Positions 34,592 through 47,411 of a stretch of DNA of 64,000 bases are shown one piece after another. The position numbers and the translations under genes were made by a program. This DNA comes from Phaseolus vulgaris (Eukaryota > Streptophyta > Magnoliopsida > Fabales > Fabaceae), in contig NC_023759.2 of assembly GCF_000499845.2 (NCBI RefSeq), forward strand, positions 43,804,672 to 43,868,671, written 5' to 3'. The notes beneath the pieces were generated by a model that was not told where the DNA came from, searched no databases, and saw only the letters and a program-made list of their open reading frames with translations. The first letter of the stretch is position 1. Each line of letters begins with the position of its first letter.

Positions 34592-36588
34592 CCTTGTTTC
34601 AATCTTCTTAATTGTTCCTTAATTATACATTTAACACTATTATTTTTTGAATATCTATTTTATACACTAATCTTATGCCGAAAGACTTTATAAGAAACAT
34701 TGTAAATTACTATATTTCATTTATGTTCCTTTTTTAGTGATTTACCTCTTTTAGCTTATTATGTTTTCTTTTTTTTATTTCTAATTTAAATTTCAATGTT
34801 GTTTTGATCAATAATTTAAAATAAAATTATATTATAATTCAAATTATTTACATGTTGTCTAAGTCCATCAAATAAAACATTGGTAATAATGATCATTCAT
34901 TAAACTCAATGTGCATATATACATGAGACTCACTCAATATATCCATCATTAAGTATACTAATTAATTATTTACTTAATCTAATCAATTATTATTTATGAT
35001 AATAAATTATCTATGCTTTTATGTATTAAAATAATTTTCAAAAACACAAAATAATGGACAATTGTTTTTATATTTATCATTAATATTTTTCTCAGAGATC
35101 CATAAAAGTATATTTAAAGATACATCATCCAACATTTCAAAACACTTAAATACACAAATGTTTCATATTTAATTACTAATAAGTTAACATTAGAACATTA
35201 AAGTTAACAAAAAATAAAAGGAAAATTTTCCAAGCCTTGTTTTTTTTTTAAATGATTTCAATAATCCAATGGTTGGTTGGACACAAAGTTTAGCTAATAA
35301 GTTTTTTTTATTAGTTGGGTTTACAAAGGTGTAATGTGGATTAGGTTGATAATAAAGATACGATCTTTGTCATACATTAGTATTAATTACTTAAAATATT
35401 GCAAAATCTGAATTAGTTCTACACAATGTAACTTTTGCACAATGCAAAATTCCACGTAGTATCGTTCAGTGTAACATATATTTATGTAATGTAACTAAAT
35501 TACATTTTTTATTGATTTTCTATATCTATTATCATCTTTATTATAGGATATCTCCATTATGTAGGTCATATATAGGATGACATGAATCTTGTAAGAAAAA
35601 AAACTAACTCAGTATGCATTCAAAACTAATACATATAATTATTAATTACAACACTAATATTTATTTAATCATAAAGTTAAAATGTCTAAATTGTTAGATG
35701 TTTAGTATTGATAAAAAATGGTATTATTTCTTAAATAAAATATTCCCAACATAGTGGGAAAAAAGGAAATTAATTTTGTGAAAATAATACATCATGAGAA
35801 TAATTTTATTATTAAATTATACCTTATTTTTATAAATAAAAGTTATAAAACCGCCTTATGAAACCAAAACAAATTACAACATTTTGGTTTAGATTTGATG
35901 TCATGTTTTCTTCTGTGTGGCATTATACTCAAGTTGAATAGAATCAAACTGCATGTTAATTTTATATTTTATTTTAACTATTTTTCTTCTTTAAAAAAAA
36001 ACACAAATCAAATTATATTACAATCAATTGGAATTATGAAGACTGGTGTACTTTTAACACCATCATAATAATGGTTACTGTTGTTTTTATGGCTAACATT
36101 AGTGACTCTTGCCCTATTCTTAGTATAATGAATTAGATCACCATGCAAATATAAATAACGAGTGATCAATATATGTTGAATTTAATTTTTGAATTAAGTT
36201 CATAAAAGTGAAAATTAGAAGAAATTTAAAATAAAATCAGAAAATTGAAAAATGGTTTAATTTTAGAAAAAAAAAATCTGAAAACGAGGCGAAATTGACA
36301 ACAAGGTGTTTATTGAAAAAAAAGAATGTATAGTGTAGGATGCATAGAGTGAGAAACATATATAAAGTAAAAAGGAAAGGAAACAATCCAATCCAATGGA
36401 AAAAGGTGAAGTTGAATTCAATATTTGAATTGGCATTTAGGATGATTAAAAATGTAGAAATGGCTCTAAACTCAATCTCAAAGACTCCTTTTTCTTTCTA
36501 AAATTAATGAAATCCATTATCGTAATCTACAACACAATTCTTCACTTTCCTTTCTCTAACCTTATGCAATTCTAATTCTCATTCTCAT
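33541..36588. other. AT-rich intergenic, no gene seen
   Basis: About 3 kb of AT-rich DNA upstream of the PP2A subunit gene. It holds the (AT)n run at 34538-34590 and no recognisable coding sequence. Confidence 0.5.
34538..34590. repeat. (AT)n microsatellite
   Basis: An AT dinucleotide run of about 53 bases interrupted once by ACACA. Confidence 0.92.
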
Positions 36589-36746
36589 TATAAACTCACT
36601 ATCTTACTCTCTCTACCTCCGTCATTCCTTCACTCGCCGGAACGCATCGCCGATCGACAAACCACAGCCATTCCGCTCATTCGCCACTTCGATCCTCCCG
36701 GAGCGCCGTTCCCCTGTCAGATCCGTCGTCCTTCGCTCTCGTTGTG
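36589..36746 (+). promoter_or_regulatory. TATA box and leader of the PP2A B' gene
   Basis: TATAAA at 36589-36594 is followed at once by a CTCTCTCTAC pyrimidine patch and a GC-rich leader. With the ATG at 36849 this gives a 5' UTR of roughly 220 bases, which contains the upstream ORF listed separately. Confidence 0.55.
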
Positions 36747-36818
36747 ATGCGCAAATCGTTGGAGGCCAAGCTGCATCAGCGGATTAGGAAGGTGCTTCTT
36801 CCGAATTCGTTAGCCTAG
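36747..36818 (+). CDS. Upstream ORF (23 codons) in the 5' UTR of the PP2A B' gene
   Basis: An ATG at 36747 opens a short frame reading MRKSLEAKLHQRIRKVLLPN then SLA and TAG. It stops 30 bases before the main ATG at 36849. It lies in the presumed leader downstream of the TATA box, so scanning ribosomes would meet it first and main-frame translation would need leaky scanning or reinitiation. The peptide is strongly basic and amphipathic. Whether the peptide itself matters is unknown; conservation in other legumes would decide. Confidence 0.5.
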   Translation: MRKSLEAKLHQRIRKVLLPNSLA

Positions 36819-36848
36819 GGTTAGGGTTTCCTTCATCGTTCTCCAAAA

Positions 36849-39800
36849 ATGTTTAAGCGAATCATGAAGGGAGGGCAGAAGAAGCCCTCCAAGACGGACC
36901 CGAGCGATCCATCCTCCTTCGGTCCGACGGCGACAGCCGCTGCTCCAGCGGTGGTTGTGCCGCCGCCTTCGGGGACCATAGAGCCGCTGCCTCTGTTCGT
37001 CGACGTGGCTGTGTCGGAGCGGCAGAACCTCTTTATCCGGAAGCTCCAGATATGCTGCCACGTGCTGGACTTCTCGGACACGCTGAAGAGCATTCGCGAG
37101 AAGGAAATCAAGAGACAGACGCTGATGGAGCTCGTGGATTTCATCCAATCGGGTTCGGGGAAGATAACGGAGACGTGCCAGGAGGAGATGATCAAAATGG
37201 TGTCGACCAATATCTTCCGGTGCCTCCCGCCGGCGTCGCACGAGAACACTGGCCAGGAAGCCACCGATCCGGAGGAGGAGGAGCCGTGCCTCGAGCCCGC
37301 GTGGCCGCACCTTCAGCTCGTCTACGAGCTTCTCCTCAGATACATCGTTTCATCTGATACTGACACAAAGGTTGCGAAACGGTACATTGATCATTCTTTT
37401 GTCCTCAAACTGCTTGATTTGTTTGACTCTGAGGACCCCCGTGAGCGTGAGTACTTAAAAACCATATTGCATCGCGTGTACGGGAAATTCATGGTTCATC
37501 GCCCCTTTATTAGGAAGGCCATTAACAACATATTTTTTCGGTTTATATATGAGACGGAGCGGCATAGCGGTATTGGGGAGCTTCTTGAGATTCTGGGGAG
37601 CATTATTAATGGCTTTGCTTTGCCGATGAAAGAAGAACACAAGCTGTTTCTATCGAGGGCGCTTCTGCCTCTGCATAAGCCCAAGCCGGTTTCGGTGTAT
37701 CACCAGCAGTTGTCGTATTGCATTGCGCAGTTTGTGGAGAAGGATTTCAAGCTCGCGGATGCAGTTATTAGGGGCTTGTTGAAGTATTGGCCCGTGACTA
37801 ATTGCCAGAAGGAGGTTCTCTTCCTTGGGGAACTGGAGGAGGTGCTGGAGGCCACGCAAGCTGCGGAATTCCAACGCTGCATGGTCCCTCTGTTTAGACA
37901 GGTTGCCCGCTGCCTCAATAGTTCTCACTTTCAGGTTCGTGTGGAATTGTTTTTCATCACCTTTGCTGGAGTTAATGCAAGCCTTTTTTAACATTTCCTT
38001 TATTTTGTGTAGCCGGGTTATGAATGTGCAATTTGTTCAACTGTTTCTTTGTTTACGAAGATACATCTAATCTGGGTCTGTATACGGTATAATTATAAGG
38101 GTAATACAAGGTTCAGCCCCTAGGTACTAGATTAGTAACTAAACTGTCGCATCCTTTAGGTCCTAAACTACGCTAATTTTTTAATCCATTTATTTCCCCT
38201 AGTTTTTTGATTATTCAGTTGTGGTTTTGCAATTTGCAGCTTAAGGATGTGTTGGTTGATGTGGAAAAGCCAAAATTATCTAGGAATGTAATCTATCTTA
38301 ATTGACTTCCCCTAGCGTGTTGAAATAGTAAAATAGCTATTCATAAGTCAAGATCCCTTGTCAACTAAGAGATATGGACAGAATATTTACAGGCTTGGAC
38401 AATTCTTATGTCATGAATTTGGGTTTGAATTAGCCCCAACTCTAGTTCAAGATGGTATATGTTAGAATTTCTAAGCGAGTAAAGGAAGGTAGATATGGTA
38501 TGATAGGAGCTCAGAGGAAAATCTTAAATGACACCCTAGCCCTGAATTTTTAAGTGAAATCTACCTAGCCCTATAGTTTTCCTTATGCAATATAAATAAC
38601 TGGCCTTGTAGCTTTCCTAGTGCAGGTAAAGAATACCAATCCTATAATCTCCATGCTCTAGATGTACAATTTGGGCATAGGGAGAGGGGGTGTATTCTAT
38701 AGATATGGTAAAAGTATGGGTTATAAAGATTTAGGAAATCCTCATCTGATGAGATATGTTTCAGGGTTGAGTTAAGTCATAATCCAAATTCAAGAAGCGG
38801 CATATAATTTCTTACATACAGAGGTTATAAATTCATTTTTACTCTGCTTGTAAGCTTAAAGTTGAATTAGCAAAGTTAGTCAGAATTGCGGTTCAACTTA
38901 TGATCATTTCCTAAATATTTACCTTATGAAACTGGTAAATGTATGCTGTATCTTTCAAGTGGTTAAAAGACTAGTTAAAGTCTGATATACTTGATTTCCC
39001 TAAACCGAAGTTTTGGGTTCAAGCCTTTTGTATATGTAAAAAGTTCTTTCAGGAGGGCTAGCCTCATGATATTGTGGATGTTTCTGACTTGAACAAGATT
39101 GATTTAATGGAGGATACCTCTAGTCCAGACCAAAAAAGTGGTTAAAACCTCAGATTAGGGGAAACAATGTGGTTAATGGCTTAGGATGTGATTGTATTAA
39201 ATTTTCTGTTTAACAAATTTGTAGTAAGTTTGTGGTTTGATTTGTACATTATTTAAGAAATCTTGAGTTATATATTTGTTTTTTTTCCTTAATGTTACAA
39301 TTATTGTTATTATTATTTTGGCAAGGTTCATGTTATGATGTATTAAGAATGGCAACAGAACCAAACGGTGACATTGAATTTTGATTTTTGTTTTACGGTC
39401 AATTGCATTTGGTCTTCTAATTTATTTAGTCAGGTGCAGTGTCTTTTATGATGTACAAATTGCATTTACCATGATCATTTGCAATGTGGCAATTCTTAGC
39501 CAAATCAAAGGTAACTTTGATAAAGTGATTGGCGCATGCAAGTCATTATTATGGCCTCTATTTCTTCCTCAAGAATAGGGAAATGGGGAATATTTCAATA
39601 GATCTTTTTTATGTGGGGATAAGCTGACTGGCATCACCTAATATCTTCATTTCTAGTACCTGCAATCCACATAAAATGCCTATATTTAGAAAGCCTGATA
39701 TTTGGTGTTTCTGAGCTCTTAATATATGTGCTTCTAACGATTGCTGGCTTGACATACTTGGATCATAGTAAGCTACTCTACTTTCACTTCACCAAACTCA

Positions 39801-42740
39801 TTTTTATTACTCGTTATGAACACTCATTTTCCTCACTACCACTTGGTGAGAATACTGTTAATCTGGCTACTGAAGATCCGCACCGGAGAAGGAAATTAAG
39901 TACCCAATTTACTGGAATTTTGAGCAAAAGAAATATAACAGAACTTCAATGATGAATTTGGTTCAAGCTTCATCTGCTAACACTGTTCAATCAGTGAATT
40001 ACCATGACTTTCAAATTTTGGAAGAAAATAAAATTCTAAAACTTGAATCAGAATGCTGAAATTCTGAATCCTTGAGGAACAAAATTGATACACATAAAAG
40101 AAAATCTGTCGTGATTTGATTTATCAGATAATTTGTTTTAAAGCTAATTAGTCATATGTTCATATGATTTGTACGTGACTCCTAAACTGGCCTAATGCAA
40201 TTTATGTTGTTAAGTCAAGGTAAAAAAATAGATAATTTGTTAAAACAGGAGGACTTTCCAATTGAGTCAATTAATGTGTATGCAAAGCATTAAACATCCT
40301 TCAACTAATCTTTTTCCTTCCTTTTCTTTGTTCTCAACAAGGTACTGCTAGTTGTAACAATTATTACAACCATGCATTTTCATTCGATTGAACATTATAT
40401 GGAATTTTGAAACTATTGTCTCTTGTTTTCTTACAAATGCCTGGCTGGCATTTGGCAATGTTGTTATGGTTTAAGTTAAGTAACACTTGTTATAACTTCG
40501 ATCCTCTGTTGCCCACTTAAAACTCTTTATATTTGCCAAATATATCCTCGAATTTTATTAATTACCGAAAATTCTACCAAGTTTCATAGTTTGACCAAAA
40601 TGCAATTAATCAGGCCTCTGAATCATAAATTTGAGAGAAATTTTACCTAAGGGCACTTCTTTAGTCAAAGCTCCAGCAAACTCTAGCTCTGTGACCTTCT
40701 TTATTTCCTTCCTTCCTTCCCTTGTTTTCTTCTGTTTTAGTGAAATATAGCCCTTATTTACTGGAGACGAGTTGAATCAATTCCTTTGTGTTTTAGCCAT
40801 AATTTGTATTATAATTCTTTTTGACTAAACTTTAGTAGGTGTCTGTTCAGAATTATTACCTTGTATATTGATCTAACCTCTTGGCTTAAAAAGTTGTGTC
40901 CTCTTTTTCACTGAGATCACTAAGCTGCAGTATTACACGTGTTTAATGTGCAGATATACTTTTAGTGCATTACATCGTGTCTGCAGTTGAAAAGCTATTG
41001 ATGTAGAATGTTGTCTCTAGGAAAAGTTTCTTAATTTTACAAGTTCCTTCATCAGTGCTACATCAATCTCTTCTCTTATATACATCTTGTCCTTTCTTGT
41101 ATCACTACATATCTAAACATTTTCATTTGTGCTCCTCCCGCCATTCTCTAATGCTACCTCTTTAAAACCCAATATTTTCTAATGCTGTCTGTTTAAAACC
41201 TAACATTCATTACCATATTTTATAATTGGACATATCATAGTACAATAAAACTTAGTATTTGATGCAAATAATCCTTGATGCCTTTTTCCCATGTTACTTA
41301 TCCCGCTTGTATCTTGTGTGTAACATCCTCATTAATTTCACCATCATTTATATTGTAAAGCTAATGTACACCAGTGCCAAAGACTCCTCACTTTGTGAAG
41401 GTATGGAGGAAGGAAATTCTATGAAGCTTTCCTCTTGCATGTTAAAAGAAGTTGTTTACAGATTTGAGCCCATGACCAATTGGTCTCCAAGGTACAACTT
41501 TACTGTTGTGCTAGCGCTCGGCCTCCTCATTTGTACTACAGATCCAAAATATTTAAAACAGAAACATTTGGTCTGCCTCAAAAGTTCAAGCTTAATGTTA
41601 ATTACTTTCCTTGATTTCTCAATCAAGATTGTATAATCTGCACAAAGCATACAATTAGGATGATCTTTCGCATTTCTATGAATATTGTCAAGGAGAAAGA
41701 ATTTGATTTAACAGCATTTCTATGGATATGTCTTTCATGCAATTTGGTATTACAGCTTGACAATGATCGAAGTTTCACTGAAAGCTATAAGAAAACCGTG
41801 GGGGTGTTTATTATTATAAACTTCGTTTTAGTTCCCTTCAATGCACTTATTTCATTCTTGGATGTAAAACTTGGGCGTTACTTTGTAAAACTGAGGACAG
41901 GGAAGGAGGAGTGACACAATTCTTCTGTTTCAAGATTCCAAGCACCATCTGTTTGTGGTCAAGATTCCAAATGCGATCTTGGTCACTAATGATAATTTGA
42001 GCTTAAGCTAATGAGAAGAGGAAGACTTGAATGTTAACAGGGTCTTGACCACGATCATCTAGTGGTTGTGGAAAGTACAATACTGTACGTTTGCCAGGAT
42101 GTGGGTTTCTTACCTTAAGAATATTTAAGGTGATCTTGAAATAATTCTTCCTTTAAGGGGCTATCGTTGTGGTCTTTTGTCATTACAGGATCCAGGATGT
42201 CTTCAGGTTCATTTTTATTTTATTTTATATTTGTTTGATTTGATTCTGTGATCATCTCTTACAAATCTTATCTTTGAAGTCATAATCCAAATACGGAAGG
42301 AAGAATCCTGATTGCTTGGAATCTTTTTCGTTTTCTTTTTTATAATTCTTGGTCTATTGATGCGTTTAGCTTTATATAATCCTTCAGAACTCTATGCTTA
42401 AGCATATCTTGCAATGCAGGTTGCAGAACGAACTCTCTTTTTGTGGAATAATGAGCACATTGTCAGCTTAATTGCCCAAAACAGGACTGTAGTATTACCC
42501 ATATTATTTGAAGCTTTGGAGAAAAATATCCAGAGTCATTGGAACCAGGCTGTTCACGGGCTGACCGTGAACGTTCAGAAAATGTTCCTAGAAATGGATG
42601 CAGAATTATTTGAAGAGTGTCAGAGACAGTATGCAGAGAGGCAGGCTAAAGCAAAAGATTTAGAAGAGCAGCGGGAATTGAATTGGAAAAGACTGGCAGA
42701 TGCAGCTGCACAGAATGGGGTGGATATGGTCACAGCTTAG
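36849..42740 (+). CDS. Protein phosphatase 2A regulatory subunit B' (B56), alpha/beta type (2 exons, 468 aa)
   Basis: Exons are 36849-37934 and 42420-42740, joined in phase 0 across a 4485-bp GT-AG intron. B56 subunits bind the PP2A A/C core and select substrates and location; in plants they act in brassinosteroid and stress signalling. The N-terminus [15 protein letters not shown] resembles Arabidopsis B'alpha/B'beta (from memory). A low-complexity Ala/Val/Pro stretch (residues about 28-45) is followed by the B56 core of HEAT-like repeats from about residue 47. Recognisable blocks are [90 protein letters not shown] and [20 protein letters not shown]. Exon 2 completes it with [12 protein letters not shown] and [20 protein letters not shown]. 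The C-terminal [16 protein letters not shown] is coiled-coil-like. The first exon is GC-rich, unlike the neighbourhood. Very likely functional. Confidence 0.96.
37935..42419 (+). other. Long intron of the PP2A B' gene
   Basis: The intron starts GTTCGTGTGG and ends TTGCAATGCAG. It contains open stretches at about 41259-41636 and 41660-41914 that look vaguely protein-like but match no family I know and lack splice context. No nested gene can be supported. AAGATTCCAA occurs as a short direct repeat near 41930 and 41961. Confidence 0.7.
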
Positions 42741-44522
42741 TCAAATTACTTTTCTGCCGTAACTGGGACTGTGAATTGGATCGGTGAAGGATTATATGTG
42801 CTCCTCGCCATTTTGGTGCCATTATTTATTGGTTTCTTTCTTTCCCACTTAATTTCTTTTCCCTCTCTATTTTCTTAGTTGGATGATCAGCAAGTTGAAG
42901 AAAGCAGTGATTAATGTAACTTAAAAGTGCAGTTGGATAATCAGTTAGACGTTGTTAGCAATGTCTGCAGATTAAGAATGTTTAATGAAATACTTTCTTG
43001 TATTTTTTTTTTCACTTACAGAGAGAAATACGGATAATTTTTTTCCTTCTGGAAACAGATTCTAGTGCCCTTTGTGTTTATGGCACAATAAGTAGGGTAC
43101 CTAATTTGGGGAATTTTATAGTAAAACTAGGGCAGGTTTGGTTTGGCATTAAGTTTTGTGAGGAGCAGGTATGAGGCAGTTCATATAAAAGGGCTGGTGA
43201 TTTAGTCATACAATAGCTTTTCCTGTTGTTAATTTAGAACGCCCATCACCACCTCAGTTTAATTGATATTGATTTTTTTTTTCTGGGGAGTTGATTTTCC
43301 TTTTGATGTAACTATTGATAGTTTCTCTTTGAAGCTGATATTCTTGTTTTAGATTGATATTTTATCCCTATTTTTCTCATGGGTTTGTGCTACAAAATTC
43401 TCTTAATCTTAAGAACTTGATTCCTGCACATTATTGCTTCAATTGTTCTCAGGGCTGGCCTACTCCAAAGTTGCACTCAAGGAAGAAATGGTTCTCCTAA
43501 AATCACATAAATAGCTCTATATGTTAACCTATTTACACGAGTTTTTTGTTTTACTTTTTTGATAAAAAAAAATGAGGAATCGGGCTAAATATGCTATTTT
43601 ATAAATCTTTATAGGAAAGGAAAATTTAATTGAAGAAACTTCAATCTTTTATTTTGTTATTTTTATAGTTAAAATATTTTAAAACAAAAGGATACAAAAT
43701 AGCAAATAGTTTTATTTTCAGTTAAAAGTATTTAGTAAAAACCACAATTTATAAGATTAAAAGGGTCGAATAAAACATTTTTTAAAATTTATAAGTGTGG
43801 ATGACTGATATATACTAACAAATGCGTTTCTAAGTATTTTCTACAGTCAGACTTCAGACAAATGATTAAGTGGTGGATTATGTGTTATGTTTGAGTTTAG
43901 AATTAAGTTCAGCATTCGAACCTTAGAATAATAAATAAATTAGCAACGCAATTCTTAGTATTTTATTATGCACAGTTTAATTTTAAATTTAATTATATAG
44001 ATAACTAAATTATAATAATCCATTTATCACCACGGTTTAAAGTGAAAATAGAAACGATTAAACTGATATAAATTTATTTTACTTTTGGTGAGTTATTATT
44101 GATATATAGATAAAAATTCAATGTTATGTTCATATGTATATATAAAATTACATTTTCTTATTTTAGAAACTAATTTATTGATTAATTTAATTTTTTTTTT
44201 TGTGCATAAAATGTTATGAAAAAAAGAATTATGAAAAAATATTTTCGTTTAAGACTGGTCATCCGAAAATCTATAGTTCATTAATAAAAAAATTGTAAAT
44301 AATAATTTTCTCAATAAACATAACCTAATTTAGTGAATAAGTTTATTAACGTAAAGGCTATGACGAGTTGTTTGGTTGTTTTAAGATTTAAATAGATAGA
44401 ATTGAAAATCTGTGTGTGGTGGTCTAGTTTATCAGATGACGTGTGTGTGTTAAGAGTGTATCAGAAGAGAAGAGAAGAGAAGAGGAGGAAGAGAACAAAG
44501 AAGAAAGTGGTGTGGCGTGGAA
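42741..44522. other. 3' UTR, intergenic DNA and promoter of the next gene
   Basis: About 250 bases after the stop are likely 3' UTR (TTTAATGAAATAC region). The remainder is AT-rich without a gene. Just before the next ATG lies a purine-rich leader with an AGAAGAGAAGAGAAGAG run (about 44464-44482). Confidence 0.5.
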
Positions 44523-47382
44523 ATGTCGAAGAAAGGAGGAAGTGGCGCTTCGTTTCAGAAGGACGTGCCATGGCGAGCGTCTTCTTCTACTGTCAAACCC
44601 ATCCCCAAAATTCACCACTCTCCACTTCTTCGCGTTTCCCAAACACCCGTTACCGATTACGCCGTCTCCGTCATGAGGGTCTCTCTCTCTCTCTCTCTCC
44701 CTGTTTTTCACTTCTCATCATTGCGTTTCAATAACCCTTTATTAATATTTTTGGGGAATTGCTGGGGTTTCTCAGCATCCAGACCCTATAGGGAGTGGAT
44801 TGGGTGACGATGCCATAGTGGAAGCAGCTGGTCCTGACTGCCTCGTACCTGGCCAGAAAATGCCCATCCAATTACTTGGCCTTCAGGTTCTCTTCTTTCT
44901 CTTCTCCCTCTTCGCCTTTTCTAATCTTCTTAGTTATGCCTAATCAGCTGTTTTTTCGCCTCTTTTCACATCCAATTCTTTCCTTTTTAACCTTACTGAT
45001 GGCTTTTTGCCGGATTTCCAATCACTCCTTTTATATAGAACTCTCCAAAAAGCAATTGATATAACAATGTTTCCATATAGCTCAACTCAACACATGAATG
45101 ATGAGTCCTCTATGTAATTCAATTTTGCATTGTCCACTGTTAATTCATATTATACTAGGGGATTGAAAACAGGCAAATCTATTTTTGTTTTGAATACCCA
45201 ATGAATATATTTCTTAACTTTGGTCACCTAGTAAGTTAAGCATTGTAGTTCAAGTCCTTTTTGTTATCCATGTTAAAATACTAGTTATATAAGTTGGATT
45301 GTTAGAAATTATATACGTTAACTCCTTTTGTTACTGACAGATGAAAACGTATAACGATGTTATGAGAAAAAAAATATAAAACTATCTCATGAATCAATTA
45401 GAAAAGTCAACATAGTAGTAGAGAAGAAATATAAATATTGTTTTTCAGATAAAAATAAATAAATTTATTAGGTACTCAAAATAAAGATCATTCATATCTT
45501 AATAAGCTGAAACTTACTTGAGCCTAAAAAAATATGTGAATTCAACATCTGGTTTTTGATTGATGGGTAATTCTAGAAAATGCTTGAGCAAGCTTCATGC
45601 TTCTATTGGGAAAACAACGAGAAGGACTGATGGATTCTAGCGCGTTGCCTAGATTGACTGTTAATATATTGATTATTAACATTTGGGGGATATGTTCAGT
45701 AAGTACTTTGGCTCCAAAATCTCAATCATTGTATATCTTCCTTCTATCAAAATAGCCACACAGTTAATGCTATTCTTTGAGTTTTTGAACTCGTTACTCT
45801 TTGATTTGGTTGTTTTCTTAATGTCATGGGGGAGTTTGACTGTTGTTTACACGGTGCTGAACTCATGAGCTACAATCACAATACTAATTAGATTGATGCA
45901 TACGCCTCAGAACTTTGAAATACAGTTTACAAATATAACCATTTGTCCTCTCAAGTCCTCTATGTTGTTTGCTCCACAAATGGCATATTATTCTACATTA
46001 TACATCTTAGTTTTTCTTTTCATGTCTTCAATTTTGTTATGATATATTGATCCTTACCTTTTATGTTTGAAAAAGTTTCCTAACATGACAATTCATCTTA
46101 TAATTCTTACTGCATTGTATTTTGATTTCTTGTCATTCGAAGGTTCTTCACTAGTAACACAAAGAACTGGCAAGGATACTTCTGTTTCAAATCTGTCTAT
46201 GAAACCAGAATGCTTCTCTTCCATTTCTTCCAAAATAACCAATTTTCTGAGCATCAGTGGAAAAATTGTGTTATCAGTTTAGTTTCCCCCGTTTAGTTTC
46301 TATTTTAAATCTTCTCTAGTATTTCTTTTTCTTTTGGGGTAATGCTCTTTAGCAAAGAGTTGCAGTTCTAACTTTTTCCTTCTTGTTTGGACAGGTCTGG
46401 CCAATCCATGTGGACCTGAAGTTTTTGGAACCAGTTGGGCGAGAACTTAAGATGCTTGGAAAGGTGAAGTCTTTTTACTTTTTTCATGCTTGCAAAGGAA
46501 ACAATTGGTCCTTCCGGACGTTAATGTTAACGAGCAGCTTGCATTTGATATTTTGATGAAATGAGAAATATTTCGTATAGATTTAGTTGCATATTTCTTA
46601 ATTGATATGTTGCATTCAAATAGCAAATAGGAAAATATATGGGGCCTTGTAATTCTGAAAGTTGAAATTATATTGATTTGCCTTGCATCATGTAGGATTT
46701 AGAGGGAGAGAAAAATGGGATGTTAAAGTGGGTATTTGCTTTCTTATTCATTATATCCATATATGTAAATTGTTAAAGTGGGTACTATTTCTGGAAAATT
46801 TGGCTATATGTCCTCTTTTTCTCTTGAAAAAATGTTCAAGAACTAGTTAAAATTGAATATATGTAAATAAAAGTCTACAACAAAAAAGTCTTGTTCTACT
46901 AGGCAATGGTGACCTGCTAGGTAACGAGGGTGGGCAATTACAGTTCTTCATTTCTTTATTTATCCAAAATTGCAAGAAAATATACTAAGAATGTGTAGAA
47001 TCATATATTTACATTGAGTTTGCTGACCATATGATGTCATTTGGTTTGGTTAAAGACCAAAGTTTCTGATATGTTATTTACTTGAGATCCTTCTAGTCCT
47101 TAATCTCCTTATCTTAACCAGATTAACGACCATATATTCTTCTGTCTAGTGCCTTTCTTTATGCAAACTACCTTACTTTACATTGTCATGTTTGCCTAAA
47201 TTTATTTGGTTGCTAATTTATAATTTGTCTGTTTATGGTTTGATTTCCGAGGTGATATGTCCAGGTGAGACATGCAATTATAAATATGCGATGAGGTGAT
47301 ATGATTGACGTAGTTGTTTTTATGCATGCAGTTCATGGATGATGCCGTTGAACTAATGAACAAATCATTCATCGAGCGTTGA
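44523..47382 (+). CDS. Small uncharacterised plant protein (4 exons, 128 aa)
   Basis: Exons are 44523-44678, 44776-44886, 46395-46463 and 47332-47382. All introns are GT-AG in phase 0, which is strong support that the short exons belong together. The protein starts MSKKGGSGASFQKDVPWRAS, continues with a basic/proline segment and PVTDYAVSVMR, then DDAIVEAAGPDCLVPGQKMP, VWPIHVDLKFLEPVGRELKM and FMDDAVELMNKSFIER. No signal peptide, membrane span or catalytic motif is visible. The second half looks like a compact alpha/beta fold with a C-terminal helix. I do not recognise the family. The regular phase-0 exon structure and protein-like sequence suggest a conserved gene. The start is the first ATG in frame; the frame is open two codons upstream but without an ATG. 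Confidence 0.82.
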
Positions 47383-47411
47383 TTATACGTGCGTTGATTA
47401 TACGTGCGTTG
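47376..47411 (+). repeat. 15-bp tandem repeat overlapping a stop codon
   Basis: GCGTTGATTATACGT occurs twice in tandem (47376-47390, 47391-47405) and begins a third time (GCGTTG). The TGA stop of the small gene lies inside the first unit. Because the unit is five codons long, the second unit supplies another in-frame TGA at 47395. Confidence 0.93.

Noticed and set aside
36810..37310. Long antisense frames (143-166 codons) opposite the PP2A B' first exon
   Set aside because: They mirror the GC-rich coding exon and give arginine-rich low-complexity peptides with no family features.
38960..39060. A tRNA-like or SINE-like segment (GGGTTCAAGCC box-B-like word)
   Set aside because: No matching box A at the right distance and no cloverleaf could be drawn.
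41259..41914. Two open stretches in the PP2A intron that might be a nested gene
   Set aside because: No recognisable domain, no splice or start context, and the AT-rich composition is typical of intron DNA.
44424..44711. A 95-codon antisense frame over the first exon of the small gene
   Set aside because: It is generated by the purine-rich leader and CT repeat (RERERERD-type peptide). The sense-strand exon chain is far better supported.
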